A stretch of 64,000 nt of DNA from Legionella sp. (GTDB lineage Bacteria > Pseudomonadota > Gammaproteobacteria > Legionellales > Legionellaceae), in NCBI GenBank assembly GCA_031291095.1, contig JARLJR010000091.1, positions 62,001-126,000 on the forward strand, given 5' to 3'. The notes beneath the pieces were generated by a model. That model made no database searches. It saw only the letters and a list, made by a program, of their open reading frames with translations, and was not told the DNA's origin. A program made the translations under genes and the position numbers. Shown here piece by piece: positions 26,580 to 35,348 of the stretch (position 1 is the stretch's first letter; each line of letters opens with the position of its first letter).

Positions 26580-27188
26580 TTAAGCAGAAAGAGGATTAGT
26601 CCTGCCCTCCTCTAAAAACTTCCTCACGGCAAGCAAATCAGCATACGTCTTTTTCTTATCTACAGGCCTTCTCAACAAATATGCAGGATGATAACTAACC
26701 ATAAACGGTATCTTTTTATAATAATGAATCTTGTTACGTAATTGGTTCAACGCCACAGGTTTATTAAGTAAAAACTGGCCGGCAAAACGCCCCAAAGCCA
26801 AAATAAGATCCGGCTGGATAAGCTCGATTTGCTGCTCCAAATAATTACGGCATTGCACAATTTCCTCTAATTGAGGATCACGATTATTCGGAGGGCGACA
26901 TTTCAAAACATTGGCAATATAAAAATCATTCTCAAACAAATTCACACTGTGCATCATTTGGTTCAATAAACCACCTGCTTTTCCCACAAAGGGTTTACCT
27001 TGTTGATCCTCATAAAAACCAGGAGCTTCTCCAATAATCATCAGCTTCGCTTGCGGGCTCCCACGAAAAAAGACGGTTTGCTTACGGGTCTTATGAAGAG
27101 GACAACGAGTACATCCAGCAACCTCGTTTGCTAATGCCGATAAAAGAGCCTCACAAGAAGGTGCTGTTTTGGTTTGAACATCAGACAT
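26580..27188 (-). CDS. Type-4 uracil-DNA glycosylase (Fe-S)
   Basis: 202 residues. Motif 1 is IIGEAPGFYED (53-57 GEAPG), with the Fe4S4 cysteines at 26, 29 (GCTRCPLHKTR), 97 (LKCRPPNNR) and 113. The second motif YHPAYLLRRP near residue 170 includes the His of the active site. These enzymes remove uracil from DNA as the first step of base excision repair. Family 4 was found mainly in thermophiles but is widespread in bacteria, often next to unrelated genes. Convergent with the Skp gene. The assignment is clear. Confidence 0.92.
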   Translation of the reverse strand: MSDVQTKTAPSCEALLSALANEVAGCTRCPLHKTRKQTVFFRGSPQAKLMIIGEAPGFYEDQQGKPFVGKAGGLLNQMMHSVNLFENDFYIANVLKCRPPNNRDPQLEEIVQCRNYLEQQIELIQPDLILALGRFAGQFLLNKPVALNQLRNKIHYYKKIPFMVSYHPAYLLRRPVDKKKTYADLLAVRKFLEEGRTNPLSA

Positions 27189-27286
27189 GAAACACTCATA
27201 GCATTACAATAACACGGCAATACACTATAAGAAAAAAAGTCACTAAGCAAGATTTATCGGCACATTAGCCCAACTCCAAGCATGTT

Positions 27287-27373
27287 TTCAGTAGCATTGA
27301 TGCAATGCTGCGTAATCAATGGGGTTATGGCAGGAGAAACCCTGATTACTCTAGATGCATCAATGCTACTGAA
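27287..27373. repeat. 87-nt long inverted repeat / hairpin
   Basis: Perfect 18-bp arms TTCAGTAGCATTGATGCA (27287-27304) and the inverse (27356-27373), with a second inner stem GTAATCA...GGGTT / AACCC...TGATTAC. Non-coding and divergent between the glycosylase and LicD genes. A structured RNA or a small mobile (MITE-like) remnant are both possible. Confidence 0.7.
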
Positions 27374-27433
27374 GTAGCCCTGAAGAAAAATTTATTTTAT
27401 ACTGCGCGCAAGCAAAACTGCGGAACATAATCC

Positions 27434-28291
27434 ATGGCCTTAGAAAAACAAATCAATCCACATTCAGCGGATACAGCATTCAGTGATGGCCGCTTAAGAC
27501 AAGCTCAATTAAAAATGCTGGCAATGCTGGAAGTTATCGATGCGATTTGTCAAAAGCATAGTCTGGATTATTGGCTTGATGCAGGCACGCTTTTAGGTGC
27601 TGTTCGTCATCAAGGATTTATCCCTTGGGATGATGATATGGATATCGCTATGCCTCGAGCAAGCTATGAAGAGTTCTTACGCATCGCCCCACAAGAATTA
27701 CCTGATCACATCTGGCTGCAAACCATCCATACCGATCCGGGCTACTTTAATATGGCAACACCATTAAAAATTAGAGATCGTTCCAGCCGTTATATTGAAA
27801 AACATGAACAAGGCAATGAGCCCTATGTGCAAGGGATTTTTATTGATGTTTTTGTTTATGACCGCATGCCTGAAGAGCAAAAACAACGTAAGCGTTATAA
27901 GTTTCTAGCCAAAAAAATCTCGCGTTTTCTAAGCACTAAATATAGTGCAGTTAGTAGTGGTCATCATGCCCAGGTCTATAAAGCTATTGGAAAGCTTCTT
28001 CCTAAATCCATGTTGGAATCAAGCTTGAATAACATCATTCAAAAAGCAAACAATAGTGACAGTTCCTATTTGGGCCGCGGTTATAACTGCGTAGGAAAAA
28101 ACTGCTTAAAACAGGAAGACATTTATCCTTTAAAACGAGCCGTATTTGAAACCGCTAGTTTTAATATTCCGAATAACGCAGCAGAACTATTAACTCAACA
28201 ATTTGGCGACTACCTCACCCTGCCCCCAGAAAATCAGCGGGTCATGCGTCATTGTAAGGAATTGATTCCCAATTTAGATTCGTCATTGTAG
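27434..28291 (+). CDS. LicD family nucleotidyl/phosphocholine transferase
   Basis: 285 residues. The LicD signature is clear: MLEVIDAICQKHSLDYWLDAGTLLGAVRHQGFIPWDDDMDIAMPR, in which GTLLG and WDDDMDI hold the nucleotidyltransferase-fold catalytic aspartates. LicD proteins transfer phosphocholine or similar groups from a CDP-donor to surface polysaccharide or lipid. No signal peptide; likely cytoplasmic, at the membrane face. It has no neighbouring choline-uptake gene, so the substrate is open. ABC genes follow, but about 200 bp downstream and with their own leader. The 87-nt hairpin lies upstream. Confidence 0.88.
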   Translation: MALEKQINPHSADTAFSDGRLRQAQLKMLAMLEVIDAICQKHSLDYWLDAGTLLGAVRHQGFIPWDDDMDIAMPRASYEEFLRIAPQELPDHIWLQTIHTDPGYFNMATPLKIRDRSSRYIEKHEQGNEPYVQGIFIDVFVYDRMPEEQKQRKRYKFLAKKISRFLSTKYSAVSSGHHAQVYKAIGKLLPKSMLESSLNNIIQKANNSDSSYLGRGYNCVGKNCLKQEDIYPLKRAVFETASFNIPNNAAELLTQQFGDYLTLPPENQRVMRHCKELIPNLDSSL

Positions 28292-28405
28292 GGGCTCCAT
28301 TGGATGTAACATGAGTCTTGTTTGCTGGGCTTAACAGCGCAGCCTGCGCGCGAATTGACAAGTCATCCCCCTTTGATTAACATAATAACAGTTAAATTTT
28401 ATCAA

Positions 28406-28494
28406 TGAGGCTCGAACACATCATGAACAAAGTTTCTTAAGTACGCCCTAATCCGGGCAAATTAATTAATCGCCCTTTAGAACACTTAAGAGAG
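28406..28494 (+). promoter_or_regulatory. Possible attenuator leader with 5-codon peptide before the ABC-F gene
   Basis: An ATG-AAC-AAA-GTT-TCT-TAA mini-frame (28423-28440) precedes two mutually exclusive small stems: GCCC (28445-28448) or GCCC (28472-28475) against GGGC (28455-28458). A 7-bp stem CTTAAGT (28436-28442) / ACTTAAG (28484-28490) reaches the ribosome site AGAGAG of the ABC-F gene. This layout resembles ribosome-stalling leaders of antibiotic-response ABC-F genes; it is inference. Confidence 0.4.
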
Positions 28495-28497
28495 TTT

Positions 28498-29922
28498 ATG
28501 ATGCATAAGCCAATTCAATTTGAAAGCCTAAGTCTTTCGTTCCCCCATAAAACCTGTTTTGCCGATTTTTCTGGCCAGATTCCCTATGGCAGTCGCATTG
28601 CGATCATGGGACGTAATGGTTCCGGAAAATCCAGCTTGCTGAAACTATTTGCCGGTGTAGAAACTACTGTTGAAGGCATGCTGTGTATTCCTAAAGATCT
28701 CCCCTGCGGATACATCCCACAAATCGTTGATGTGTTTGACTCACTAAGCGGTGGGCAATGCTTTAATAAATTATTAACTCAGGCACTCGCTCATGGACCC
28801 GAGCTGCTACTGCTTGATGAACCAACGAATCATTTAGATAGTCATAATCGGCGTTCGTTGATGAGAATGCTCTCTAATTTTTCAGGCACCTTAATTATGG
28901 TTACTCATGACATTGACTTGTTACAAAACAGTGTAGATACAATTTGGCATATTGAGCAAAATCAAATACAGATCTTTTCGGGCTGTTATAACGACTATAT
29001 GCGAGAGCAAGCCAGACATCGCACCGCCTTAGAAAACGAAATAAGTCATATCGCTCGAGAAAAAAAACAAATGCATGCCGATCTGATGAAAGAACAGGCA
29101 CGTGCAAAAAGCAGTCGCCAATTAGGCGAAAAACAAATGAAACAGAAAAAATGGCCTACCCTTGTCTCCGGAACCAAAGTAAGAAATGCTCAAGAAACCT
29201 CAGGTCGTAAAAAACAGGCATTAAACAATAAAAAACAAGAGCTCACTGAACGTTTAACCGAATTACATATAGAGGAAATTATTACCCCCAAATTTGTGTT
29301 AAACGGTCAGCCATCCAATCAAGCGTTGGTAACGATTAGCGAAGGAGGTGTTCGTTATGCAACAGCCCCTTTCATTCTACGGAATATAAGTTTCGTCATT
29401 AAAGGTCAAGAGCGCATAGCCATTCAAGGCAATAATGGCTCCGGAAAATCAACCTTAATCAAAGCACTGTTAACTGCCCCCGCTTTAGTGCGAACGGGAA
29501 TGTGGCATCTACCTCATGCAAAGGAAATAGGTTACCTGGATCAGCATTACCATAATTTGAACAAAGAAAATACAGTATGGCAAACGTTGAGTTGTTTGTT
29601 TCCTAATCGATCCTATACTGAAATCAGGAAACATCTGAATGATTTTCTGTTTCGTAAAAATGAAGAAGTGGACGCGTTAGTTGGAACACTTTCTGGAGGA
29701 GAAAAAGCCCGGCTCTCTCTGGCACAAATTGCAGCAATTAATCCCAAGCTACTGATTTTAGATGAAATAACTAACAACTTGGATAGAGAAACACGTGCCC
29801 ATGTCATCCAGGTTCTTAAAGCCTACCCAGGGGCATTAATCGTTATTTCACATGACGCTGATTTTTTAGCAGAGATTGGTATCACCACAAGCTATGAGAT
29901 TAGGGACGGATTATTAAAATGA
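28498..29922 (+). CDS. ABC-F family ATPase
   Basis: 474 residues; start ATG at 28498 or 28501 with AGAGAG before. Two ATP-binding domains without membrane parts: Walker A GRNGSGKSS and GNNGSGKST, signatures LSGGQ and LSGGEKARLS, Walker B LLLLDEPTNHLD and LLILDEITNNLD. The interdomain region (about 190-250) is a charged helical linker. ABC-F proteins work on the ribosome, some protecting it from antibiotics, others acting in translation (Uup, EttA). The first signature is followed directly by CFNKLL rather than the usual QQRV, so the first site may be weak. Overlaps the next gene by 4 bp (ATGA), so the two are translated together. Confidence 0.87.
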   Translation: MMHKPIQFESLSLSFPHKTCFADFSGQIPYGSRIAIMGRNGSGKSSLLKLFAGVETTVEGMLCIPKDLPCGYIPQIVDVFDSLSGGQCFNKLLTQALAHGPELLLLDEPTNHLDSHNRRSLMRMLSNFSGTLIMVTHDIDLLQNSVDTIWHIEQNQIQIFSGCYNDYMREQARHRTALENEISHIAREKKQMHADLMKEQARAKSSRQLGEKQMKQKKWPTLVSGTKVRNAQETSGRKKQALNNKKQELTERLTELHIEEIITPKFVLNGQPSNQALVTISEGGVRYATAPFILRNISFVIKGQERIAIQGNNGSGKSTLIKALLTAPALVRTGMWHLPHAKEIGYLDQHYHNLNKENTVWQTLSCLFPNRSYTEIRKHLNDFLFRKNEEVDALVGTLSGGEKARLSLAQIAAINPKLLILDEITNNLDRETRAHVIQVLKAYPGALIVISHDADFLAEIGITTSYEIRDGLLK

Positions 29923-31682
29923 ATACAAAAATTTCGCTTTATCAATTTTTTATTAAGCTATTAAAACCACATAAGTACTATGTTATTTCATTACTTTTGG
30001 TGGCTTCATATTGGGGAATTAATAATACGCTCTCTCCGTATGTACTTAAACTTATTATTGATAAAGTAACTGCTTTGGAAGGAAATAGAGCCGCTGTATT
30101 CCATGCTGTCCTCCCCGAGGTAATTCTCTACGTCGTATTATGGATAGTGATTGCTATTGATATGCGCTTAGTAGACTGGATTCGTTTAAAGTTATTTCCC
30201 AAGTTACGTTACGACATTGTCGATACTATGTTTTCTTATTTGAATCGGCATTCACATCGTTATTTTCAAAATAACTTTGCCGGCAGTCTCTCAAATAAGA
30301 TCTCAGATATGACTACGGGTGCCATTACCATTTTTACCACCATTGATGATGCCTTAGCGCAAATCATTGGTGTCGTGATTGCAATTATCAGCATGCTGCT
30401 GGTACATCCTATCTTTGCTCTTATCCTCTTGCTATGGACTATATCCTTCCTCACGATTGCCGCCATCTATTTTAAGCCAGTTCGCGATATGTCAAATATA
30501 TTTGCCGCCAGTAAAACCACGCTGGTAGGGAAAATCGTGGACAGCATCAGTAATGTAAGTAACCTGCGGCTGTTCTCCAGGGCAAGCTATGAAAATAAAT
30601 TAATCAAAAACGCAACCCAAGATACGGTCGTTACGGACCAAACCATGCAATGGGTAATTCTTAAAATGCGTATCTATTGGGATGTGAGTATCATTGTCTT
30701 AATTGCCACCAATTTATACATGCTCGTGGTGATGTATAGTAAAAATCAGGTCTCTGTCGGTGATTTTAGTTTTATCATTTCCTTATCCATCAGTATTTTT
30801 TATAACCTCTGGTATCTGGCTAGCCAATTTGTGCTCTTCGCTGAGGAGCTAGGTAAATGCCGTCAAGCCCTAACCCTAATTACTGAACCTCATGAAATTG
30901 CAGATAAACCTAATGCCAAACCTTTAATTGTCACCCAGGGACGCATTGAGTTTAAGAATGTAAGTTTTCATTATGATGAATCCGCACATCTATTTAAAAA
31001 TAAATCCATCGTGATTGAACCTGGGCAAAAAATTGGTTTAGTAGGATTATCTGGCTCAGGAAAAAGTTCTTTTGTTAATTTAATTCTGCGCTTATTTGAT
31101 GTGGAATCGGGTCGCATTTTAATCGATGGGCAAAATATCAAGGCAGTAACCCAAGATTCATTGCGTGAACACATCGCCATGATTCCTCAAGATGTCACCT
31201 TATTTCACCGCAGCTTGACGGACAATATTCGTTATGGGCAAATTGATGCTTCTGATGATGAAGTGATTATCGCCTCCCAAAAAGCTCATTGCCATGAATT
31301 CATTACCGAGCTTCCTGAGGGATATGACACCTTAGTAGGTGAGCGTGGGATTAAACTCTCAGGCGGACAAAGACAACGAATTGCCATTGCCAGAGCCATC
31401 TTAAAAGATGCCCCTATTCTCATATTGGATGAGGCAACCTCTGCGTTGGATTCACTGACAGAAAAGCTAATCCAAGACGGTTTACATTTGGTAATGCAAG
31501 AGCGTACAACCATTGTTATTGCTCATCGTCTGTCTACCTTATCTGAAATGGACCGGATTTTGGTTTTTGAAAAAGGACGTATTATTGAAGATGGTTCTCA
31601 TCACGAGTTGATTCAGAAATCAAGTTATTACAGCCGCATGTGGAAAATGCAAGCCGGTGGATTTTTGCCCGATAAGTTGTAA
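29919..31682 (+). CDS. ABC exporter (fused membrane and ATPase domains)
   Basis: 587 residues. Residues 1-320 have six hydrophobic segments, typical of a type IV (MsbA-like) exporter half; residues 340-587 are the ATPase with VGLSGSGKSS (Walker A), MIPQDVTLF (Q-loop), LSGGQRQRIAIARA (signature), ILILDEATSALD (Walker B) and AHRLSTL (switch His). It works as a homodimer in the inner membrane pumping a lipid, drug or peptide outward. The ATGA overlap with the ABC-F gene implies one transcript and a shared role such as export and ribosome protection against one antibiotic, but the substrate cannot be told. Confidence 0.9.
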   Translation: MNTKISLYQFFIKLLKPHKYYVISLLLVASYWGINNTLSPYVLKLIIDKVTALEGNRAAVFHAVLPEVILYVVLWIVIAIDMRLVDWIRLKLFPKLRYDIVDTMFSYLNRHSHRYFQNNFAGSLSNKISDMTTGAITIFTTIDDALAQIIGVVIAIISMLLVHPIFALILLLWTISFLTIAAIYFKPVRDMSNIFAASKTTLVGKIVDSISNVSNLRLFSRASYENKLIKNATQDTVVTDQTMQWVILKMRIYWDVSIIVLIATNLYMLVVMYSKNQVSVGDFSFIISLSISIFYNLWYLASQFVLFAEELGKCRQALTLITEPHEIADKPNAKPLIVTQGRIEFKNVSFHYDESAHLFKNKSIVIEPGQKIGLVGLSGSGKSSFVNLILRLFDVESGRILIDGQNIKAVTQDSLREHIAMIPQDVTLFHRSLTDNIRYGQIDASDDEVIIASQKAHCHEFITELPEGYDTLVGERGIKLSGGQRQRIAIARAILKDAPILILDEATSALDSLTEKLIQDGLHLVMQERTTIVIAHRLSTLSEMDRILVFEKGRIIEDGSHHELIQKSSYYSRMWKMQAGGFLPDKL

Positions 31683-31715
31683 GCGAATATCCCACACTTC
31701 GAAGCCACATTACCC

Positions 31716-31822
31716 ACGTCATCCTGAAGAGTTTACGACGAAGGAGCTCCTGAATGGGGCATTGTCCTAATCAACACTCCTAGCCACATTCAGGAGATCC
31801 CTCACTATGTTCGGGATGACGT
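31716..31822. repeat. Palindromic repeat (GTCATCCTGA family, long form)
   Basis: ACGTCATCCTGAA to TTCGGGATGACGT outer arms, inner arms CTCCTGAAT / ATTCAGGAG. The same element, only better preserved, occurs at 59866-59954. Located after the ABC exporter. Confidence 0.8.
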
Positions 31823-31900
31823 ATTCGAGTTCGGAGGACGTATTCAAGTTCAGGGGACGTATTTAAACCCTGGGCGGCGGATTCAAGTTCAGGGTGACAA
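31809..31900. repeat. Imperfect tandem repeat, five ~19-20 bp units
   Basis: Units at 31809, 31829, 31848, 31867 and 31887 share GTTCrGGrGGACGTATTCAA with few changes. It grows out of the right arm of the palindromic repeat, as if that arm had been duplicated repeatedly. The rest of the 390-bp gap to 32073 has no gene. Confidence 0.75.
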
Positions 31901-32072
31901 CCCAATATGTTCAAAATGTAATCACTTCGAGATATTTCTTGTGGTTTAATCATTTTTTTATTAATAAACAAGGTGGCTAATTCTAAAACACCTCATCTAT
32001 ACTCAAAATGTGAGCCATCACAATGTGATCCGCCAAGGATGCAATATAAGGCTACAGAAAAAGGAGTTTGTT

Positions 32073-32942
32073 ATGAAATTTAATTATTTAGTTGCCGCGC
32101 TTGTTTTAGTACCGCTTTTCGCTTTTAGCCACCCGAATGATAATCATCAAATTATGTCCCTAACCCAAACCCCAGAAAAAAACACCCAAACGATGAGTTA
32201 TTCTAATGAATCGGCCACCCCGGGTCAGCTGAAGTTACTAACACGAAATCAGGATTACCCAACTCAGATTATTCGTATGGAAAGTGAGATCAGAGATCAA
32301 CAAATAACCTGTAACGAGGTTCATAATCAAATCAATAAACTATTGGTAAACAACATAACTAATGAGCACTTTATCTATGCTATTTACATAAGCTGCCATT
32401 ATGATCCCCAGACGTTTCTCGCCAAGCAATTCATAATTAATAGTTATTTTGATCCTGTAAATGATGAGGCTGTGGCCTATTTAGAAAACTACCTCCATGA
32501 ATATAATGGCTCTAACCTTTTGGGCACCCAATTCAAAGTTGAGCCTGCTAAGGGTCTTATTATTTCTTTAAGCTTTGCTGCAGGAATGAAAAAAAATCCA
32601 ATTAAACCACCGTTTACTGAATACCGACGAGATCGCAGTAATTTCTATTTCAAAAGCAATTATGAAATGAAAAACAAATTGTTTACCGATGTGTATGAAA
32701 ACTTTTACTCAAATAATGCAGATAAAGTTCTGCCCTTCCTCGATAAATGGTTATTTGCCAATGCAGGTTCTTTATACAAAGGTATATTAAGAGATTCTAA
32801 CTACGCCGAATTGCAACCTGAACGTATTTTTCTTATGGATAATGGTGAGACCATATTTGTTTCCGGATTAAAACAATACTTTACGAATCACTGTGAAAAA
32901 TATGATAACCATCGATGCTTGCAACCCAATCCCAAGCAGTAA
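32073..32942 (+). CDS. Secreted unknown protein, 289 aa
   Basis: ATG at 32073 follows AAAGGAGTTTGTT; an earlier in-frame ATG at 32010 would hide the signal peptide and lacks a ribosome site. MKFNYLVAALVLVPLFAFSHP is a clean Sec signal. The mature part begins with a Gln/Thr-rich stretch and then a mixed region with cysteine pairs (ITCNEVH, YISCHYD, NHCEKYDNHRC). No recognised domain. Probably periplasmic or exported by type II secretion. A double hairpin lies between it and the kinase gene downstream. Confidence 0.7.
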   Translation: MKFNYLVAALVLVPLFAFSHPNDNHQIMSLTQTPEKNTQTMSYSNESATPGQLKLLTRNQDYPTQIIRMESEIRDQQITCNEVHNQINKLLVNNITNEHFIYAIYISCHYDPQTFLAKQFIINSYFDPVNDEAVAYLENYLHEYNGSNLLGTQFKVEPAKGLIISLSFAAGMKKNPIKPPFTEYRRDRSNFYFKSNYEMKNKLFTDVYENFYSNNADKVLPFLDKWLFANAGSLYKGILRDSNYAELQPERIFLMDNGETIFVSGLKQYFTNHCEKYDNHRCLQPNPKQ

Positions 32943-32961
32943 AACCCATGGCTCTTGGACG

Positions 32962-33033
32962 TTAGGTGAAGAAAAAGCTTGATTGCTCCTTGACCTAACC
33001 TCCATTTCCACCGACCGCAGCAAAGTCGGTGGC
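32962..33033. other. Two adjacent hairpins in the gap before the kinase gene
   Basis: GTTAGGT (32962-32968) pairs with ACCTAAC (32994-33000), and CCACCGAC (33009-33016) with GTCGGTGG (33026-33033). Together they could be a terminator for the secreted protein gene or part of a small RNA. Confidence 0.4.
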
Positions 33034-33134
33034 CATGAAAATGAAACAGTCAAGCAGAACATTGAAAATACACACTGGATGTTCATTGGCAAAGGTTATA
33101 TGATACCGTTTTTCTTCCACTTTTTTTCTTACCT

Positions 33135-35201
33135 ATGGGAAAAATTAGCGCTCTTTGCTCTATTAAAGAACCAAATTCTATAACTGATGAGAAGCTCAAA
33201 CAGTTTTATACTGATGTGGCTGTCGAATTTATGAATTTGAATGCCTTAATAGAAAATTATAATAAGGAAGAAAATTACCATAAAAAACGCTTATTTCTAT
33301 ATCAACTCTACCAAGCGCAAAAAGCATTAAGTAGCCGGTTCCCACAACAAATCATCGCATCCTGTCCTGAATATCAACAAAAGATTCACCATAAGTTATT
33401 TAAAGAAATTAAAGATGAATTTACTTATTTGGATGTTAGCTCCTTGCAAGAACATAGTTTAGAGGCTCAACTCGCATCAAGACGATCACCTTTTGATCCA
33501 ACGTCACTACCTGAGCTTATAGCCAATATGCCTCCAGAAAAAGTGGATAGTTTGTTAAAAATTCTTTTTGAAGGTGCAAATTTCAATCGAGTCGATCTCA
33601 TCAATTTATATTCGCCCCTCGAAGAAGGTTATAAAGACTTTCAAATGTTTTTGCACACCCACACAATAATGAGCTTGGGTGGTGTGAATTCTCATAATTT
33701 TAAAATAACGAATACACGCAGTGGAAAAAACTTAGTTCTCAAAATAGATTTTCGTGAAAAATATCCCCGCCATGCGGACATCCATCTAAGAAAGCGCTCA
33801 TTAGAAAATGTATGTACCCCAATATGGGCTGAACGAGATGCACGCTTTGTTAATAATAAAAACCAACAGATTACGCGCTCACTTCTAGTTACCGATTATT
33901 GCCAAGGCTCTGATTTGGAAAACCATGCCCAGTTATCACGCCCTATCAATGAGCTAATTTCTCTAGCGCTAAATATCTATCTGCAAATGGCAAACCTCTT
34001 AAGAAATATTGTTCGGGATGGCTGCGCATTTACCGATATGAAAAACTCTAATTGGCTTATCGATAATGGCGTCTTAAAACTAGCGGATACTAAATCATTT
34101 TTATTTATTGATGAATCCGGGCTCCTCGATATGACAATCCCGGATAATTATTGGTTTTATGGTATCACCGGCACAGTGGATCTAATACCCCCTGAATTAA
34201 ATTGTCGTATGCCTCCCCCAAGCTCCGCAGATAAAGCTCATACGTTCATGCTCGGAAAGAACCTCTATCAGTTTTTAACCAGAGCTCCTGATCTAGACGA
34301 TGTCATCGGAAAAAAGACCGATTTCTCCGATCCCATTTTTCTCACACCATCTGGTACCTTATTAAAATCACTTATAGAAAAATTAACTCAGGAAGACAGC
34401 AAACAACGACCGTCAATGGATGAGGTCATTAATGAACTAACAAAAATAAAAACTACGCATGAGTTTTTGTTAGCTTTAGAATACTATCAATTATATATTT
34501 CTCAATTTAGGCAGTATAAGCGTGGTTTCAATGATTTGGAAATTGATAAAGCCATTAGTGGCGCTGTAGAATATCTTGCCACAATAACGTACGCGAATGA
34601 TATTCCTCTTTTAGAGCAAAAACTAAAAGCCATAAAGGACACGATTTGCGAGAATATGAAATTTGGTGAGCTTAAAAAAGCCTGTGTGTCCCTATTAAAA
34701 GAAATAAAAACATTCCAGTTTGGGGAAGCAGATTTAGAGATGGCACAGTTCAGAAAGAAAAATCTGCGCGATATTGACAAAGCAACAACAAAAGAAGAAC
34801 TGGAGCAAATAAAATTACAATTAAAAAGTCATGTAACGCAAATGGCTAAGCATCCTGTAATTAAAGAAATGCATGATATTATCGCTAAATTTCGTAATGA
34901 ATGCCATTTCTATACAATAGGTATGAAAGCAAAAGCGCAACGAATTGAAGCGGCCATGGCTAAAGTGCCCGTTTTAGAACGATTTCATATCGCGCACCAA
35001 AAATCAGCCCTAGGCAACATGGTACTTCAAGAATTGGCATCTCATCGTCATCCATTTAGAGAAGGTCCAATGAATAAATCCGGGGAGTTTAATACCACCC
35101 AAACTGCCCGAACTTATAGATTATTTACTGAAAAATTTCCTCGTCCTCAGTCTGAGGAGATGCCCACATTGGTAGCAACGATGTATTGCAGTAGGTGTTA
35201 A
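33135..35201 (+). CDS. Divergent eukaryotic-like protein kinase, candidate Dot/Icm effector
   Basis: 688 residues; the ribosome site is weak. Residues 170-430 fit a protein kinase: glycine loop SLGGVNSHNFKI, catalytic Lys203 (LVLKID), catalytic loop AFTDMKNSNWLID (Asp301, Lys303, Asn306; HRD has become FTD), Mg-binding Asp318 in ADTKSF (DFG lost its Phe/Gly) and TGTVDLIPPEL in place of APE. The residues for phosphotransfer are therefore kept although the motifs are unusual. Helical regions flank it (1-160 and 450-688). No signal peptide. Legionella translocates several LegK kinases; a precise match is not claimed. It stands alone. Confidence 0.75.
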   Translation: MGKISALCSIKEPNSITDEKLKQFYTDVAVEFMNLNALIENYNKEENYHKKRLFLYQLYQAQKALSSRFPQQIIASCPEYQQKIHHKLFKEIKDEFTYLDVSSLQEHSLEAQLASRRSPFDPTSLPELIANMPPEKVDSLLKILFEGANFNRVDLINLYSPLEEGYKDFQMFLHTHTIMSLGGVNSHNFKITNTRSGKNLVLKIDFREKYPRHADIHLRKRSLENVCTPIWAERDARFVNNKNQQITRSLLVTDYCQGSDLENHAQLSRPINELISLALNIYLQMANLLRNIVRDGCAFTDMKNSNWLIDNGVLKLADTKSFLFIDESGLLDMTIPDNYWFYGITGTVDLIPPELNCRMPPPSSADKAHTFMLGKNLYQFLTRAPDLDDVIGKKTDFSDPIFLTPSGTLLKSLIEKLTQEDSKQRPSMDEVINELTKIKTTHEFLLALEYYQLYISQFRQYKRGFNDLEIDKAISGAVEYLATITYANDIPLLEQKLKAIKDTICENMKFGELKKACVSLLKEIKTFQFGEADLEMAQFRKKNLRDIDKATTKEELEQIKLQLKSHVTQMAKHPVIKEMHDIIAKFRNECHFYTIGMKAKAQRIEAAMAKVPVLERFHIAHQKSALGNMVLQELASHRHPFREGPMNKSGEFNTTQTARTYRLFTEKFPRPQSEEMPTLVATMYCSRC

Positions 35202-35221
35202 GTTTAGCATTACTCCGGTTA

Positions 35222-35297
35222 AATTCCCGCCGCTTGGTCTCGAGATCCGCAGTGTCGCAAAATCAACGGATCCCGCGGTCAAGCAGCGGGAATTCGA
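35222..35297. repeat. Palindromic repeat (GAATTCCCGC variant)
   Basis: AATTCCCGCCGCT / AGCGGGAATTCG outer arms with an inner GATCCGC / GCGGATC-like pair. It separates the kinase gene from the convergent symporter gene and may end both transcripts. Confidence 0.7.
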
Positions 35298-35348
35298 GAG
35301 GGAATTAATGCATATTAGCTCCGATTCTAAAAACTACGCTTTTCCTAT

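Noticed and set aside
28292-28400. Small RNA gene after LicD
   Set aside because: No stable stem or promoter seen in this part; only the leader further down looked structured.
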